A program made the translations under genes and the position numbers. Positions 18,061 to 27,606 of a DNA stretch of 64,000 nucleotides are shown here, piece after piece; the stretch's first letter is position 1, and the number at the start of each line of letters is the position of its first letter. Under the pieces are notes generated by a model. The model had not been told where the DNA came from and did not search any database. It was given only the letters and a program-made list of their open reading frames with translations. Source of the DNA: Flavobacteriales bacterium (GTDB taxonomy: Bacteria; Bacteroidota; Bacteroidia; Flavobacteriales_F; PHOS-HE28); NCBI GenBank assembly GCA_016721005.1, contig JADKJM010000009.1, positions 263,222-327,221 on the forward strand, in the 5' to 3' direction.

Positions 18061-18423
18061 TTACCAGAGATCCCAACCGAAGACGCTGATGCTGGTGTAG
18101 GGGAAGCCGACGCGGGCGCCTTCCGCGGTTTCCTCCACGGCGTATACCGGCACGTTCGCGGTGCTGCCGTGCTTGCTTTTACCGGTGACGGGATCGTAGT
18201 GGAACCGGTGGAAGGGACAGACCACGTGGCAGTCCTCCACCCAACCGCCGCTGAGGGGGTTGCCTTGGTGCGGGCATTGGTCCCGCATGGCGCGGAGGGC
18301 GCCCTGCATGCGCACGAAGGCCAAGGGTTGCTTGCGGACGATGATGCGGACGAGCTTGCCTTCGGCGAGGCGGGTGAGGCGGGCATCCTGGACCGGTACC
18401 CAGCGGGTGCGTTCGATGATCAT
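18061..18423 (-). CDS. Rieske [2Fe-2S] domain protein
   Basis: 120 residues. The cluster ligands are present: CPHQGNPLSGG and CPFHRFHYDP (Cys-x-His ... Cys-x2-His). Short soluble Rieske proteins act as ferredoxins or as subunits of nitrite reductase/oxygenase-type enzymes. Its ATG overlaps the comEC stop (ATGA), so it is the last gene of the rlmI-like/comEC operon; the reason for that pairing is not evident. Electron partner unknown. Confidence 0.9.
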   Translation of the reverse strand: MIIERTRWVPVQDARLTRLAEGKLVRIIVRKQPLAFVRMQGALRAMRDQCPHQGNPLSGGWVEDCHVVCPFHRFHYDPVTGKSKHGSTANVPVYAVEETAEGARVGFPYTSISVFGWDLW

Positions 18424-20579
18424 CGTTCCAGGGTGAAGGCGCCTTGGTGGCTGACCTCGTGGAGGGCTGTGGGGCGTTCGGCGGACAAGGTGCGCAGGAT
18501 CCGTCGCACACGGGCCGTCACGCCTCCCGCGATGACAAGATGATCCGTTGATGCGATCAATGCCGCTCCGGTTTCCTTCGACATGCGATCAGCGTCGTGG
18601 ATCACGATCGCATCGAACCGATGATCCGGATCCACTGCTGGTTCATCATCCCCCGATACGAACAACACATCGAATCGAGCCGAGCGCCATCGCCCCGCAG
18701 TGAAGATCGAATGGCCAACTTCTTCAACGTGATCAGGAAGCGAGTCCTTCATGATGAAGATCATCGTATCGATCCCCACGGTCCGTTGATGTCGCGCCAA
18801 CTTCGCTTGGGTGTATTTCGATGCGACCGAACTATCGGCCGATGCCCACACCACCAATTCCCGGCCGTGTACCATTCCAGCCAACGCTCCTTCACGTTGA
18901 TCGTAGACGATGAAGGAATCCGTGGTGTTGCGTGAACCCGCCCGCTGGCCCCAGATGCCGAGCAATGCGCAGGCGCTCAACAAGGCGGTGTACCACGCCG
19001 AACGCCAGCGCCATTGCAGCCATGCTCCAGCTGAAAGAACAAGGACATACATCAGGACCATATCCGACAAGCCGACACGCACCGCTGGATAGGAACCGGG
19101 CAGAGCCGCGAAGAATGCAGTGGTGTGTTCCACAAGACCGAGGAGCATGGTCATGGCCCATGTGAGCGCGGCACCCACGAACGGAACCTTGTACAAAGCG
19201 ATCAACGCGATCCCGCCATACACGGCCAAGCCTGCCGCGACGACCACGATCAAGTTCGCCGGAAGGAACCATATCGGAAAGGCCTTGAACAAGTGAAGAG
19301 AGACCGGCGTGGTGAGCAACTGTGCCGAGATCGAAAGCGCGGCGAGTGACCACACCTTATGCAACCAGGACCACCTCGGAAACCATGATCGCTCAATGGG
19401 TCGATAGAAGAGAATGATGCCCAAGACCGCGAGGAAGGACAGTTGGAAGCCCGCCTGTTCGAGCATTCCTGGATCCCACACCAGCAACAAGAAAGCAGCA
19501 GCGAACAAACTGTTCAGGTTGTCGGATCGCTGCAACGCCATGCCTGCGATCGTGAAGAAGCTGAACATCACGGACGCGCGCAACACGCTGGGCGATGCAC
19601 CGGTGAGTCCGGCATATCCCCACAAGGCCACAAGGATCAATACACCGCGCAGGATCCGTGCACCCCTACCCTTTCCCCACCAACCGACCATGAACGTGAG
19701 GATCGCATAGATCAAGCCGACGTGCATGCCCGACACCGCCAATACGTGGATCGTCCCGCTGCGCATGAACGATTCGCGCAGGTCACCGTCCAGTTCATCA
19801 CGTTCACCCAACACCAGTGCTTTCACCAATGCGCGTTCGCGAAGGCCCAGTTCGCTTCCGTCCAACCATGTGCTGATCCGTTCGCGCAGATCCCGGAACG
19901 CATCCACCCACTGCCAGATGTGCCCGGATACACGCCAATGGCCTTCAGTGGCGAACAGTTCGTGCCGGATGCCACGACTCGCCGCCCATTGCCTTCTATC
20001 GAAACCACCGGGGTCGGGCAGGCGGTCGATCGGATCGATGCCGGTCTCCAGCACGATCAGATCACCAACAACAGGTGTGGGTTCGCCCGGTGAACGAAGC
20101 AGCGTGGCCAACGCACCACCGCGAACAGGACGGACGGAGTCCTTCTCGAAACGCGCCAGGATCGAGACATCGACGCGGATCACCTTCGGCCGGTCACCAT
20201 TGATCGCTTCGATCCGAGCCAGCCATGGCCCTTCGCGTTGATCAAGCCGGTGAAGACCCAAGGGATCGCTCACCGGTGTGCGCACTGATTGCCATACGAT
20301 GCCCGCAGCAAGGAACCAGATGCCGAGGACCACACCCCGCTGCCAACGCGTTCGTGGTAGACCCGGAAAGAGGACGACCACGGCGGCGCAGATCCCCCCG
20401 AACCCCAGCAACCAGATCAGCGGTTGCAACGGCGGATCGAAGAACCACGCGATGAGAATGCCCGCAACGAAGAGCGACGCGATGCGGAGCATGGGTGCCC
20501 GGCGGATCGCGGTCCAGGGTCCGTGGAGGTCCGAGGGATGCATGCGAGGTCCGGAAAAGGTAATTCCCGGAAGGCTCAC
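18420..20579 (-). CDS. comEC: ComEC/Rec2-family competence membrane protein
   Basis: 719 residues if the GTG at 20579 is used; an ATG at 20543 (MHPSDLHGPW) is an equally plausible start. The N-terminal part has two membrane helices and a DUF4131-type beta domain. The competence core follows with many helices and the signatures HVLAVSGMHVGLIY and GASPSVLRASVMFSF. It forms the inner-membrane channel for single-stranded DNA in transformation. The C-terminal region (~190 residues) lacks the metallo-beta-lactamase motif found in Bacillus ComEC, as is usual in Bacteroidota. It follows the rlmI-like gene by 6 bp. Confidence 0.92.
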   Translation of the reverse strand: MSLPGITFSGPRMHPSDLHGPWTAIRRAPMLRIASLFVAGILIAWFFDPPLQPLIWLLGFGGICAAVVVLFPGLPRTRWQRGVVLGIWFLAAGIVWQSVRTPVSDPLGLHRLDQREGPWLARIEAINGDRPKVIRVDVSILARFEKDSVRPVRGGALATLLRSPGEPTPVVGDLIVLETGIDPIDRLPDPGGFDRRQWAASRGIRHELFATEGHWRVSGHIWQWVDAFRDLRERISTWLDGSELGLRERALVKALVLGERDELDGDLRESFMRSGTIHVLAVSGMHVGLIYAILTFMVGWWGKGRGARILRGVLILVALWGYAGLTGASPSVLRASVMFSFFTIAGMALQRSDNLNSLFAAAFLLLVWDPGMLEQAGFQLSFLAVLGIILFYRPIERSWFPRWSWLHKVWSLAALSISAQLLTTPVSLHLFKAFPIWFLPANLIVVVAAGLAVYGGIALIALYKVPFVGAALTWAMTMLLGLVEHTTAFFAALPGSYPAVRVGLSDMVLMYVLVLSAGAWLQWRWRSAWYTALLSACALLGIWGQRAGSRNTTDSFIVYDQREGALAGMVHGRELVVWASADSSVASKYTQAKLARHQRTVGIDTMIFIMKDSLPDHVEEVGHSIFTAGRWRSARFDVLFVSGDDEPAVDPDHRFDAIVIHDADRMSKETGAALIASTDHLVIAGGVTARVRRILRTLSAERPTALHEVSHQGAFTLER

Positions 20580-20585
20580 ATCACC

Positions 20586-21761
20586 CTACCCCACCTCGAG
20601 TATGAGGCACTTGAGGTAGCGGGTTTCGGGGACGCCCCAGAGCACGGGGTGGTCAGGCGGTTGGCCGCCGGCGTACACTTCGCGCAGGCGGCGTCCGGCA
20701 TCGCGCGCGGCATCGAAGACCATATCCCGGAACATGGTGGTGGACATGTGCTGTGAGCAGGAGCAGGTGACGAGGAAGCCGCCGGTGGGGAGGCACTTGA
20801 GTGCGCGGAGGTTGATCTCCTTGTAGCCGCGGATGGCGTTCTGGAGGGCGCTCTTGCTCTTGGCGAAGGCGGGCGGATCGAGGACGATGACCTCCCACTG
20901 TTTGCCGGTGCGGCTGGCTTCGGTGAGGTGATCAAAGACGTTGGCGGTGCGGAAGGTGCAGTTGGCGAATTGGTTCAACGCGGCGTTGCGCGTGGCGAGC
21001 GCGACGGCATCCTCGGAGATGTCGAGCCCTTCCACGGAAGCAGCGCCCCCCTTGGCGGCGTGTAGTGCGAAGCCGCCGGTGTGGGTGAAGCAATCCAGGA
21101 CGCGCTTGCCGGATGCGATGCGCTGGATGGCGGTGTGGTTGAGGGCTTGATCGAGGAAGTGGCCGGTCTTCTGTCCGCCGGCGACATCGACGTGCATGCG
21201 GACGCCGACACCGTCCTCGATGATGAGGGAGGTGTTGAAGTGCTTGCCGATGAAGCCGGTTTCCATGGGCAGGCCCTCCTTCTCGCGGATGGGGACATCG
21301 TTGCGGAGGTAGATGCCGGTGGGCTTGACGATGTCCGTGAGGGCTTGCACGACGACATCCTTCCAGCGCTCCATGCCGAGGGTGAGGAATTGGATGGAGA
21401 GGATGTTGTTGAATTTGTCCACGACGAGGCCGGGCAACTGGTCGGCCTCACCGAAGACGACGCGGCAACTGGCGGTGTAGCCGAGGCTTTGGCGGTAATG
21501 CCATGCGCGTTCGATGCGGCCGCGGATGAAGTGGGTGTTGACGCGCTCCTCGACGTGCGTGGTGAGCAAGCGCACACGGATCATGGACAGCGGGTTGATG
21601 TAGCCCTGACCGAGGGGGTGGTGCTTGGTGTCGAAGACCTGCACGATATCACCGGGGGTGTAGGTGCCTTCTTCACGGACGATCTGCGTGGCGAAGATCC
21701 AGGGGTGACCGCGGGCGATACGTTCGTGGGTGTCCTCGACGATGATGCGGGCTTGGGGCAT
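20586..21761 (-). CDS. rlmI: Class I SAM-dependent rRNA methyltransferase (RlmI-like, PUA domain)
   Basis: 391 residues from the ATG at 21761. N-terminal PUA-like domain (RGHPWIFATQIV, YTPGDIVQVFD), an EEHD-like middle, then a Rossmann methyltransferase with SAM motif VLDCFTHTGGFALHAA, acidic LDISEDAV and catalytic LDPPAFAKSK; near the C-terminus TCSCSQHM supplies the cysteine typical of m5C23S rRNA methylases. Likely makes 5-methylcytosine in 23S rRNA. First gene of a minus-strand operon with comEC and the Rieske protein. Confidence 0.88.
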   Translation of the reverse strand: MPQARIIVEDTHERIARGHPWIFATQIVREEGTYTPGDIVQVFDTKHHPLGQGYINPLSMIRVRLLTTHVEERVNTHFIRGRIERAWHYRQSLGYTASCRVVFGEADQLPGLVVDKFNNILSIQFLTLGMERWKDVVVQALTDIVKPTGIYLRNDVPIREKEGLPMETGFIGKHFNTSLIIEDGVGVRMHVDVAGGQKTGHFLDQALNHTAIQRIASGKRVLDCFTHTGGFALHAAKGGAASVEGLDISEDAVALATRNAALNQFANCTFRTANVFDHLTEASRTGKQWEVIVLDPPAFAKSKSALQNAIRGYKEINLRALKCLPTGGFLVTCSCSQHMSTTMFRDMVFDAARDAGRRLREVYAGGQPPDHPVLWGVPETRYLKCLILEVG

Positions 21762-21778
21762 GGGGCCGAAAGTAAACG

Positions 21779-22080
21779 TGGCGCTCGCAGAGCCGAGCGG
21801 GGGCAAGACCGCTTCGCAGGGCCTCGCGGTGACGGTGGGTTGTGTGGAGGCTCATGAGGACGGGCTTGCGGAGGCGGTGTGCTCGCAGAGCCAAGCGGGG
21901 AAGAGACACTGGGAAGATCGCGGCGAGGTGGTGACAAGACCGCTTCGCAGAGCCTCGCGGTGACGGTGGGTTGTGCGGAAGCTTGTGAGGACGGGGCTTG
22001 CAGAGACTGTGCGCTCGCAGAGCCGAGCGGTGACAAGACCGCTTCGCAGGGCCTCGCGGTGACGGTGCGATGTGCGCAGG
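21779..22080. repeat. Dispersed repeat cluster (CTTCGCAGRGCCTCGCGGTGAC family)
   Basis: Three imperfect copies of a unit with the core AAGACCGCTTCGCAGRGCC TCGCGGTGACGGTG lie in the gap between the rlmI-like and SpoIID-like genes, at about 21808, 21939 and 22035, joined by shorter shared pieces (GTGCGCTCGCAGAGC, TGAGGACGGGCTTGC). The same core, AAGATCGCTTCGCAGAGCC TCGCGATGAC, recurs inside hsdM at 51649. No gene is seen here. Confidence 0.75.
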
Positions 22081-23301
22081 CTAGCGGAGCGGAGGGCGCG
22101 GGCCGGGGGCGAGTTGGGTGTCGCCTTCGTCGCGGAAGAAGTCGATGGTGGAGAGGTCGACGAGATGGACTTCGGCGTAGTAGTGGTGGAGGATGTCGGT
22201 GTAGGAGTACCCGGCGCGGGCCATGCCCATGGCGCCTTCCTGGCAGAGGCCGACGGCGTGGCCGAAGCCTCTTCCTTGCAGGAGGACGGTTTCACCGGTG
22301 GTGGTAACGCTGAAGAAGGTGCTCTTGAGCTTGAGGTCCTCGCGGATGTGCTTCAATGGGAGCAAGGGCCAGGTGTTGCCGAGGTAGAGGTCGCGGCATT
22401 GCGGTTGGTAATCCAGCACGGCGGCCAGATGGGCCTTGTCCGCGGCGGAAAAGCCGAAGCGCTTGGTGAGGTAAGCGAGCCACTCGGTGCGCGTGAGGGT
22501 CTTCTCCCATGTGGCGTGCGGCGCGGCGACGCAGAAGGTATCGCGGGTGGCGCGCAGGTAGGGTTCGTGCTTGCTCCAGAGATCCTCGGCGTTGATGGTC
22601 TCGCCGCCGCAGTTGCTGTGGAAGGTGGCGTGGATCAGCGTGATGTTGGAATCGACGATGACGAGTCCGCGGGTGGCGGTGACGGCATCGGCGATGCTGT
22701 CGTTCTTGTTGCGACCTTGGAAGACCTGGCAATGGACGCCATCGCAGAGCTCGAAGCCCTCGGCGATGTGCTTGCGCTGGTTGGTGAGCGCGTAGGTGCG
22801 GCAACTGACCGCTTGCAGTTTGTAGTACTCGATGTGGTGGAAGTTGCCCGCTTCGGAACGCACGACACCGGCGGTGTAGGCTTCCACCGGAACACGATCC
22901 ACGAGCAGGAGTTTGCTTCCGGCGACACTCACTTCCAATGCGCCGGGATACTCACGATCGGAGTACTTGCTCTCCTCCGGCCGCAAGCGGAAGCCGCCAT
23001 CCGCAGCGACGGGGATCACTTCGATCTTCTTCTTGGCGGTGAAGGACAGACTGAGGGACTTCGCGGAAAGTCCACCGGGGATGACCGCGATGCGCAGTCC
23101 ATCGGAAGAGCGCAACTCCCCTACCCGCGTGCCATCGGCGAGGACGGAGGATGTGCCACGCGAACTCATGACGAGCACTTGTGTGGTGGGGCGATCGCGG
23201 AAGAGGCCGACGCGCATGAGGCGATCCGGATCCGTAGGCCCACCCATGCCGGTGCCCAGCAGGAAGACCAATGCGAGAAGGACGGAGGAACGCAGCGCCA
23301 T
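22081..23301 (-). CDS. SpoIID/LytB-domain exported protein
   Basis: 406 residues from the ATG at 23301 (MALRSSVLLALVFLLG, signal peptide); the longer frame to 23625 is antisense noise over lpxB. The SpoIID signature is seen in LLLVDRVPVEAYTAGVV, CRTYAL and the C-terminal GRGFGHAVGLCQEGAMGMA. SpoIID proteins are lytic transglycosylases or amidase enhancers that act on cell-wall glycan; in non-sporulating Bacteroidota they probably help peptidoglycan turnover. Its start lies 26 bp after the lpxB stop, so it is probably in the surE-lpxB operon. Confidence 0.88.
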   Translation of the reverse strand: MALRSSVLLALVFLLGTGMGGPTDPDRLMRVGLFRDRPTTQVLVMSSRGTSSVLADGTRVGELRSSDGLRIAVIPGGLSAKSLSLSFTAKKKIEVIPVAADGGFRLRPEESKYSDREYPGALEVSVAGSKLLLVDRVPVEAYTAGVVRSEAGNFHHIEYYKLQAVSCRTYALTNQRKHIAEGFELCDGVHCQVFQGRNKNDSIADAVTATRGLVIVDSNITLIHATFHSNCGGETINAEDLWSKHEPYLRATRDTFCVAAPHATWEKTLTRTEWLAYLTKRFGFSAADKAHLAAVLDYQPQCRDLYLGNTWPLLPLKHIREDLKLKSTFFSVTTTGETVLLQGRGFGHAVGLCQEGAMGMARAGYSYTDILHHYYAEVHLVDLSTIDFFRDEGDTQLAPGPRPPLR

Positions 23302-23327
23302 GGAAGCGCCCAAAAGTACCCGGGCGG

Positions 23328-24497
23328 TCAGCGGCTGGCGGGCCGTTCCGCTAGACTTTTCCACACGGCCGAAGCGACCTTGTGTGATGCGCCGGGCCCT
23401 CCGAGCTTGATGCGCAAGGCCGTGAGGCTGTTGAGCATGGTGTCGCGGTAGGGGCCATCGGCCATGAGTTGCTCCAGTTCCTTGGCCATGGAGTCCACCG
23501 TGAGATCGGACTGGATCAGTTCGCGCACCACCTCCTTGCCCATGATGAGGTTCACGAGGCTGATGAACTCGATGTCCACCAAGCGCCTTGCGATCCACAC
23601 GTTGAGGGCGCTGCCGCTGTAGCATACCGCTTCCGGCACACCGAAGAGGGCGGTCTCCAACGTGGCGGTGCCGCTGGTGACGAGTGCTGCGCGCGCATGA
23701 CGCAATACATCGTAGGTGCGATCCTTGATCACTTCGATGGGTGCCGTGCCGATGAATTGCATGTAGAGTCCATCGGGAATGGAAGGCGCGGCGGCAAGGA
23801 CGAAACGGTATTGCGGGAAGCGGCCGGCCACACTCACCATCAAGGGCAGGATGCGATGGATCTCCTGTTGTCGACTGCCGGGAAGCAGTGCTACTACCGG
23901 GCGCGCATCATCACCGGGCAAAGGCTTCAACGCGGCGGAGCCTTCTTGTGCGATCGCATCGAGCAAGGGATGTCCGACGAACTCGACGTCCATGCCATAC
24001 TTGGCGTACCACTCCTTCTCGAAGGGCAGGATCACATACATGCGATCGACCACGCGCTTGATGGTATGTACGCGTCCCTTCTTCCACGCCCACACTTGTG
24101 GACTGATGTAGTAATGCACAGGGATCCCCTTCGCGTGTGCCCACTCGGCGATGCGCAGGTTGAAGCCGGGGTAGTCGATGAGGATGATCGCATCGGGCTT
24201 GAACGTTTCGATGTCCTGCTTGCATACATCGATGTTGCGCAGGATGGTGCGCAGGTTCATGATCACCTGTGTGAAGCCCATGAAGGCGAGCTCGCGGTAG
24301 TGCTTCACGACATCGGCACCGGCGGCGGACATGCGATCGCCGCCCCAGGCGCGGATGGAGAGGTTGTTCGGGGGATCGTTGTTGGTTGTTGGTTGTTGGT
24401 TGTTCGGTGCGGCGCAGGCGAACAACTCGCGCACGAGGTTGGCGCCGTGGAGGTCGCCGCTTGCTTCACCGGCGATGATGTAAAGTCGCTTCGCCAT
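23328..24497 (-). CDS. lpxB: Lipid-A-disaccharide synthase
   Basis: 389 residues. GT19 glycosyltransferase that condenses UDP-diacylglucosamine with lipid X at the inner membrane (lipid A pathway). Motifs: IIAGEASGDLHGANL at the N-terminus, FVGHPLLDAI and VTSGTATLETALFGVP. Odd: residues ~31-45 (NNQQPTTNNDPPNN) come from a gttgttggttgttggttg microsatellite at 24375-24405, an expansion not expected in the family. The ATG overlaps the upstream stop (TGATG), so translation is coupled to the small membrane protein gene. Confidence 0.95.
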   Translation of the reverse strand: MAKRLYIIAGEASGDLHGANLVRELFACAAPNNQQPTTNNDPPNNLSIRAWGGDRMSAAGADVVKHYRELAFMGFTQVIMNLRTILRNIDVCKQDIETFKPDAIILIDYPGFNLRIAEWAHAKGIPVHYYISPQVWAWKKGRVHTIKRVVDRMYVILPFEKEWYAKYGMDVEFVGHPLLDAIAQEGSAALKPLPGDDARPVVALLPGSRQQEIHRILPLMVSVAGRFPQYRFVLAAAPSIPDGLYMQFIGTAPIEVIKDRTYDVLRHARAALVTSGTATLETALFGVPEAVCYSGSALNVWIARRLVDIEFISLVNLIMGKEVVRELIQSDLTVDSMAKELEQLMADGPYRDTMLNSLTALRIKLGGPGASHKVASAVWKSLAERPASR

Positions 24498-24814
24498 CAG
24501 TCCAGCATACTGTTCGCGATGAGCATGACGATGATGTACACACCGTAGACCATCATCGCCGCGATGACGCCGCGCATGGCCTTCTGCATGTCCAGCCGAT
24601 CGAGAATGAAGAAGAGGACAGCATCAGCGATGAGGCTGAGGCTCGCCACGCGCGGTTGGAACTCCGATGTGCCGAGAAAGAGATCGTACACGAACCAGTG
24701 GAAATCGTGGTGCGGTCGGATGGCGGTGACGTAGATGCCGCCGTAGGCCGCGAAGCCGAGCAGCGGCGCCAACATGCCCATGACGAAGCCCACGCCGCGA
24801 CTATCCCACCGCAT
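24497..24814 (-). CDS. Small membrane protein between surE and lpxB
   Basis: 105 residues with three membrane segments (about 10-30, 58-72, 82-101), e.g. GFVMGMLAPLLGFAAYGG. It overlaps the surE end by 14 bp and the lpxB start by a few bases. A small membrane protein at this place between surE and lpxB is a recurrent arrangement in Bacteroidota, suggesting a link to envelope lipid synthesis, but its function is unknown. Confidence 0.8.
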   Translation of the reverse strand: MRWDSRGVGFVMGMLAPLLGFAAYGGIYVTAIRPHHDFHWFVYDLFLGTSEFQPRVASLSLIADAVLFFILDRLDMQKAMRGVIAAMMVYGVYIIVMLIANSMLD

Positions 24815-25580
24815 GATCCCAAGTGTTCAACGCGGCGATGGCGTGGTGCGCGGTCATGTCGAACTGCGTGGGCACGATGCTCACGTAACCATTGTCCACC
24901 GCCCACACATCGGTGTCCTCGCCGTGGTCATGGCTGCGGAACTCGCCCTTGAGCCAGTAGTATTCCTTGCGACCGGGATCGAGGCGCGTTTCGAATTCAT
25001 CCTCCCAGTTCGCGGTGGCTTGTCGACATACGCGGATGCCCTTGAGCGGAACGCCACCGGTGCGTGGAACATTCACATTCAGGCAGGTGCCCGGTGTGAT
25101 GCCGTGGGTGATCGCGTTCGCCACCACATTGCGGATCACGGGACGCACAGGGGAGAAGTCCGCTTCGATGCTGTGGTCCATCAGCGAGAATCCGATGCTG
25201 GGGATGCCTTCCATGGCGCCTTCCACGGCCGCGCTCATGGTGCCGCTGTACAATACGTTGATGCTGATGTTGGCGCCGTGGTTCACACCGCTCACGAGCA
25301 GGTCGGGTTTCGCGCCGTTGAGCAATTTGTAGATGGCGAGCTTCACACAATCCACCGGCGTGCCGCTGCAACTCCACGCCTCCACGCCGTCCAACAGGTC
25401 AATGCGGTTGAGGCGCAGAAAGCTGTGGATGGTGATGGCGTGGCCCATGGCGCTCTGCGGTTTGTCCGGTGCGACCACGAGCACGCGACCGAAGGGCAGC
25501 ACCTCCTCGATCAACGTGCGGATGCCCGGCGCGTGAATGCCGTCGTCGTTCGTCACCAGGATCAGGGGGCGGTCGCTCAT
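24801..25580 (-). CDS. surE: 5'/3'-nucleotidase SurE
   Basis: 259 residues from the ATG at 25580. The metal site is seen at the N-terminus, VTNDDGIHAPG (Asp-Asp), plus SGVNHGANISINVLYSGTMSAA (Ser and Asn ligands) and SCSGTPVDCVKLA. SurE removes phosphate from nucleoside monophosphates in the cytosol and is linked to stress survival. First gene of a minus-strand operon running to the SpoIID-like gene. Confidence 0.96.
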   Translation of the reverse strand: MSDRPLILVTNDDGIHAPGIRTLIEEVLPFGRVLVVAPDKPQSAMGHAITIHSFLRLNRIDLLDGVEAWSCSGTPVDCVKLAIYKLLNGAKPDLLVSGVNHGANISINVLYSGTMSAAVEGAMEGIPSIGFSLMDHSIEADFSPVRPVIRNVVANAITHGITPGTCLNVNVPRTGGVPLKGIRVCRQATANWEDEFETRLDPGRKEYYWLKGEFRSHDHGEDTDVWAVDNGYVSIVPTQFDMTAHHAIAALNTWDHAVG

Positions 25581-25634
25581 GGTCGGCGAAGGTACCGGGG
25601 AAGAGGCAGAGGCCGCAGCGATCAGACCGCGCGT

Positions 25635-25765
25635 CACACCGGAGGATCCGCGGAGCGGTCCATCCGGTGTCTCACCAATGTCCGCGATCGCAAGTCATTG
25701 GTGAGACTCCAGCCCAAAGGGCGGGTCTTGGTCGCAAAGCCTCCCTCGCCCGGAGTGACGTGCGC
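25635..25765. repeat. Two hairpins plus a dispersed-repeat end between ald and surE
   Basis: CACACCGGA...TCCGGTGT (25635-25670) and CTCACCAATG...CATTGGTGAG (25671-25705) form two adjacent stem-loops. They are followed by CCCGGAGTGACGTGCGCGC, which matches the tail of the large repeat array at 48 kb. The gap holds no gene; the hairpins may end ald-region transcription or be REP-like elements. Confidence 0.65.
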
Positions 25766-25770
25766 GCGAG

Positions 25771-26991
25771 CTAGAACGCCGCCAACAGAATATCCAGGTC
25801 CTTGTGCGGCAGCTTGAATGCCTCGCCGAGGATGGCGCTGGTGACGGTGCCGTTGTAGAGGTACACGCCGTGACGCACGCCGAGGTCGGACTTGATGAGG
25901 TTCTCGAAGCCTCCTACCTCGCCCATGCTCAGGAACATCGGACCGAAGATGTTGCTCAAGGCCGTGCTGGCGGTACGTGGAACGCGGCTGGCGATGTTGG
26001 GTACGCCGTAGTGCAGGACGCCGTACTTCTTGTACACGGGATCGGTGTGCGTGGTGACCTCACTCGTTTCGAAGCAGCCGCCGCGATCGATGCTCACATC
26101 CACGATCACACTGCCGCTCTTCATCTCCTTCACCATCTCTTCGCTCACCACCAAGGGTGTGCGACCTTCTTCCGGGCGCAGCGCGCCGATGGCGACATCA
26201 GCGTTGCGGAGTGCTTTGCGTAACACCTCGGGTTGCACCACGCTCGTCCAGATGCGTTGGCCGAGTGCGCTCTGCAAACGACGCAGCCGGTAGATGCTCT
26301 TATCGAAGACCTTCACACTGGCACCCAGACCGAGTGCGGCGCGTGTGGCGAATTCACCCACCGTGCCCGCGCCGATGATCACCACTTCGGCAGGTTCCAC
26401 ACCGCTGATGCCGCCGAGCATGGTGCCCGGTCCGCCCTTGTCGGCACTGAGGTATTCGCTGGCGATCTGGATGCTGGTGGTGCCGGCGATCTCTCCCATT
26501 GCGCGGATGATCGGGTAGATGCCCTCGCGGTCCTTGATGAAGTCCCACGCCACAGCGGTCATGCGCTTCTCCATCATGCGCCGCAACGTGTCCTTCGGTT
26601 GCACGGTGAGTTGCAGTGCCGACACGAGGATCTGCTTGTGGCGCAGCATCTCTATCTCGGCGTGCGTGGGCGGAGCCACCTTCAGGATCATGTCCGCCTT
26701 GTACACCTCATCGGCGGAATCGACGACTTGCGCACCGGCCTCGCTGTAGTCGTTGTCCTGGAACTGGGCGGGTGCACCGGCCCCGCGTTCGATCACCACT
26801 TCGTGATCGCGTTGTACGAGCGTGGCCACGGCGGCCGGTGTGAGCGGTACGCGGTGTTCTTGGAACGTGATCTCCTTGGGGATGCCGATGTAGAGCGACT
26901 TCTTCCGGCGGGCCACCTCCACCAGTTGCTCCTGTGGCATCATCGAACTCTCGCGGGCCAGTTGCTTCAGGAGTTCGGAGGATGCGCTCAT
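25771..26991 (-). CDS. ald: Alanine dehydrogenase
   Basis: 406 residues. NAD-dependent oxidative deamination of L-alanine to pyruvate (or the reverse). N-terminal substrate domain (IGIPKEITFQEHRVPLTPAA), the Rossmann motif VVIIGAGTVGEFATRAALGLG, and a conserved IVDVSIDRGGCFETS. About 30 residues longer at the N-terminus than the Bacillus enzyme (helical leader, LLKQLARES), as in other Bacteroidota. It lies upstream on the chromosome of surE, and next to tsaE and porX. Confidence 0.94.
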   Translation of the reverse strand: MSASSELLKQLARESSMMPQEQLVEVARRKKSLYIGIPKEITFQEHRVPLTPAAVATLVQRDHEVVIERGAGAPAQFQDNDYSEAGAQVVDSADEVYKADMILKVAPPTHAEIEMLRHKQILVSALQLTVQPKDTLRRMMEKRMTAVAWDFIKDREGIYPIIRAMGEIAGTTSIQIASEYLSADKGGPGTMLGGISGVEPAEVVIIGAGTVGEFATRAALGLGASVKVFDKSIYRLRRLQSALGQRIWTSVVQPEVLRKALRNADVAIGALRPEEGRTPLVVSEEMVKEMKSGSVIVDVSIDRGGCFETSEVTTHTDPVYKKYGVLHYGVPNIASRVPRTASTALSNIFGPMFLSMGEVGGFENLIKSDLGVRHGVYLYNGTVTSAILGEAFKLPHKDLDILLAAF

Positions 26992-27066
26992 CAGGGCTAA
27001 GGATGGATGGCGAATGTACGGCCCACCGGACCACGGGCCTAGGCTCCGGCGCGCCGGATCTTCGAC

Positions 27067-27498
27067 CTACCGCGGTTGATCCGCAAGGGTGATGCTCCGG
27101 CTGCCATCGGACCGCGGATCCACATGGACATGCAGCACCTCCGGTGGAAGGAGGCCATCGGCCAGTTCCGGCCATTCAATGAAGCAGTACGCGCCGCTGT
27201 CCACGTATTCCTCGAAGCCGATGTCGCGCAGTTCGCGGGCGTTGCGGATGCGGTAGAGGTCGAAGTGATAGAGCGCCTCCCCGTTCTCGCGGCGGTATTC
27301 GTTCACGATCGCGAAGCTGGGACTGCTCGTATGGTCGGTGACGCCGAGCGCAGTGCAGAAGCCTTTGATGAGGGTGGTCTTGCCCGCGCCGAGTTCACCG
27401 TGTAGGGCGAGGATGCGCGCATCGGGATGGCGTTGCAGGATCTCCCGCGCGACCGCAACGGCTTCATCCGCGGATGACAGGGTGATCGCTGCGCTCAT
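27067..27498 (-). CDS. tsaE: tRNA threonylcarbamoyladenosine biosynthesis ATPase TsaE
   Basis: 143 residues. Walker A GELGAGKTTLIKGFC and the family motif HFDLYRI are clear; TSSPSFAIVNEY is also typical. TsaE works with TsaB and TsaD to make t6A in ANN-decoding tRNAs in the cytosol. It sits between porX and ald on the minus strand. Confidence 0.95.
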   Translation of the reverse strand: MSAAITLSSADEAVAVAREILQRHPDARILALHGELGAGKTTLIKGFCTALGVTDHTSSPSFAIVNEYRRENGEALYHFDLYRIRNARELRDIGFEEYVDSGAYCFIEWPELADGLLPPEVLHVHVDPRSDGSRSITLADQPR

Positions 27499-27606
27499 TC
27501 AACAAAGAAAGAAGGGGATCCACAGATGTCACAGAAAGACACAGATAGTAGTAGGAATGGAACACAGCCCATCTGTGCCCATCCGTGTCATCTGTGGATG
27601 TATTCC

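Noticed and set aside
22072..23451. 459-residue plus-strand frame
   Set aside because: Antisense to the SpoIID-like gene, which has clear family motifs and a signal peptide.
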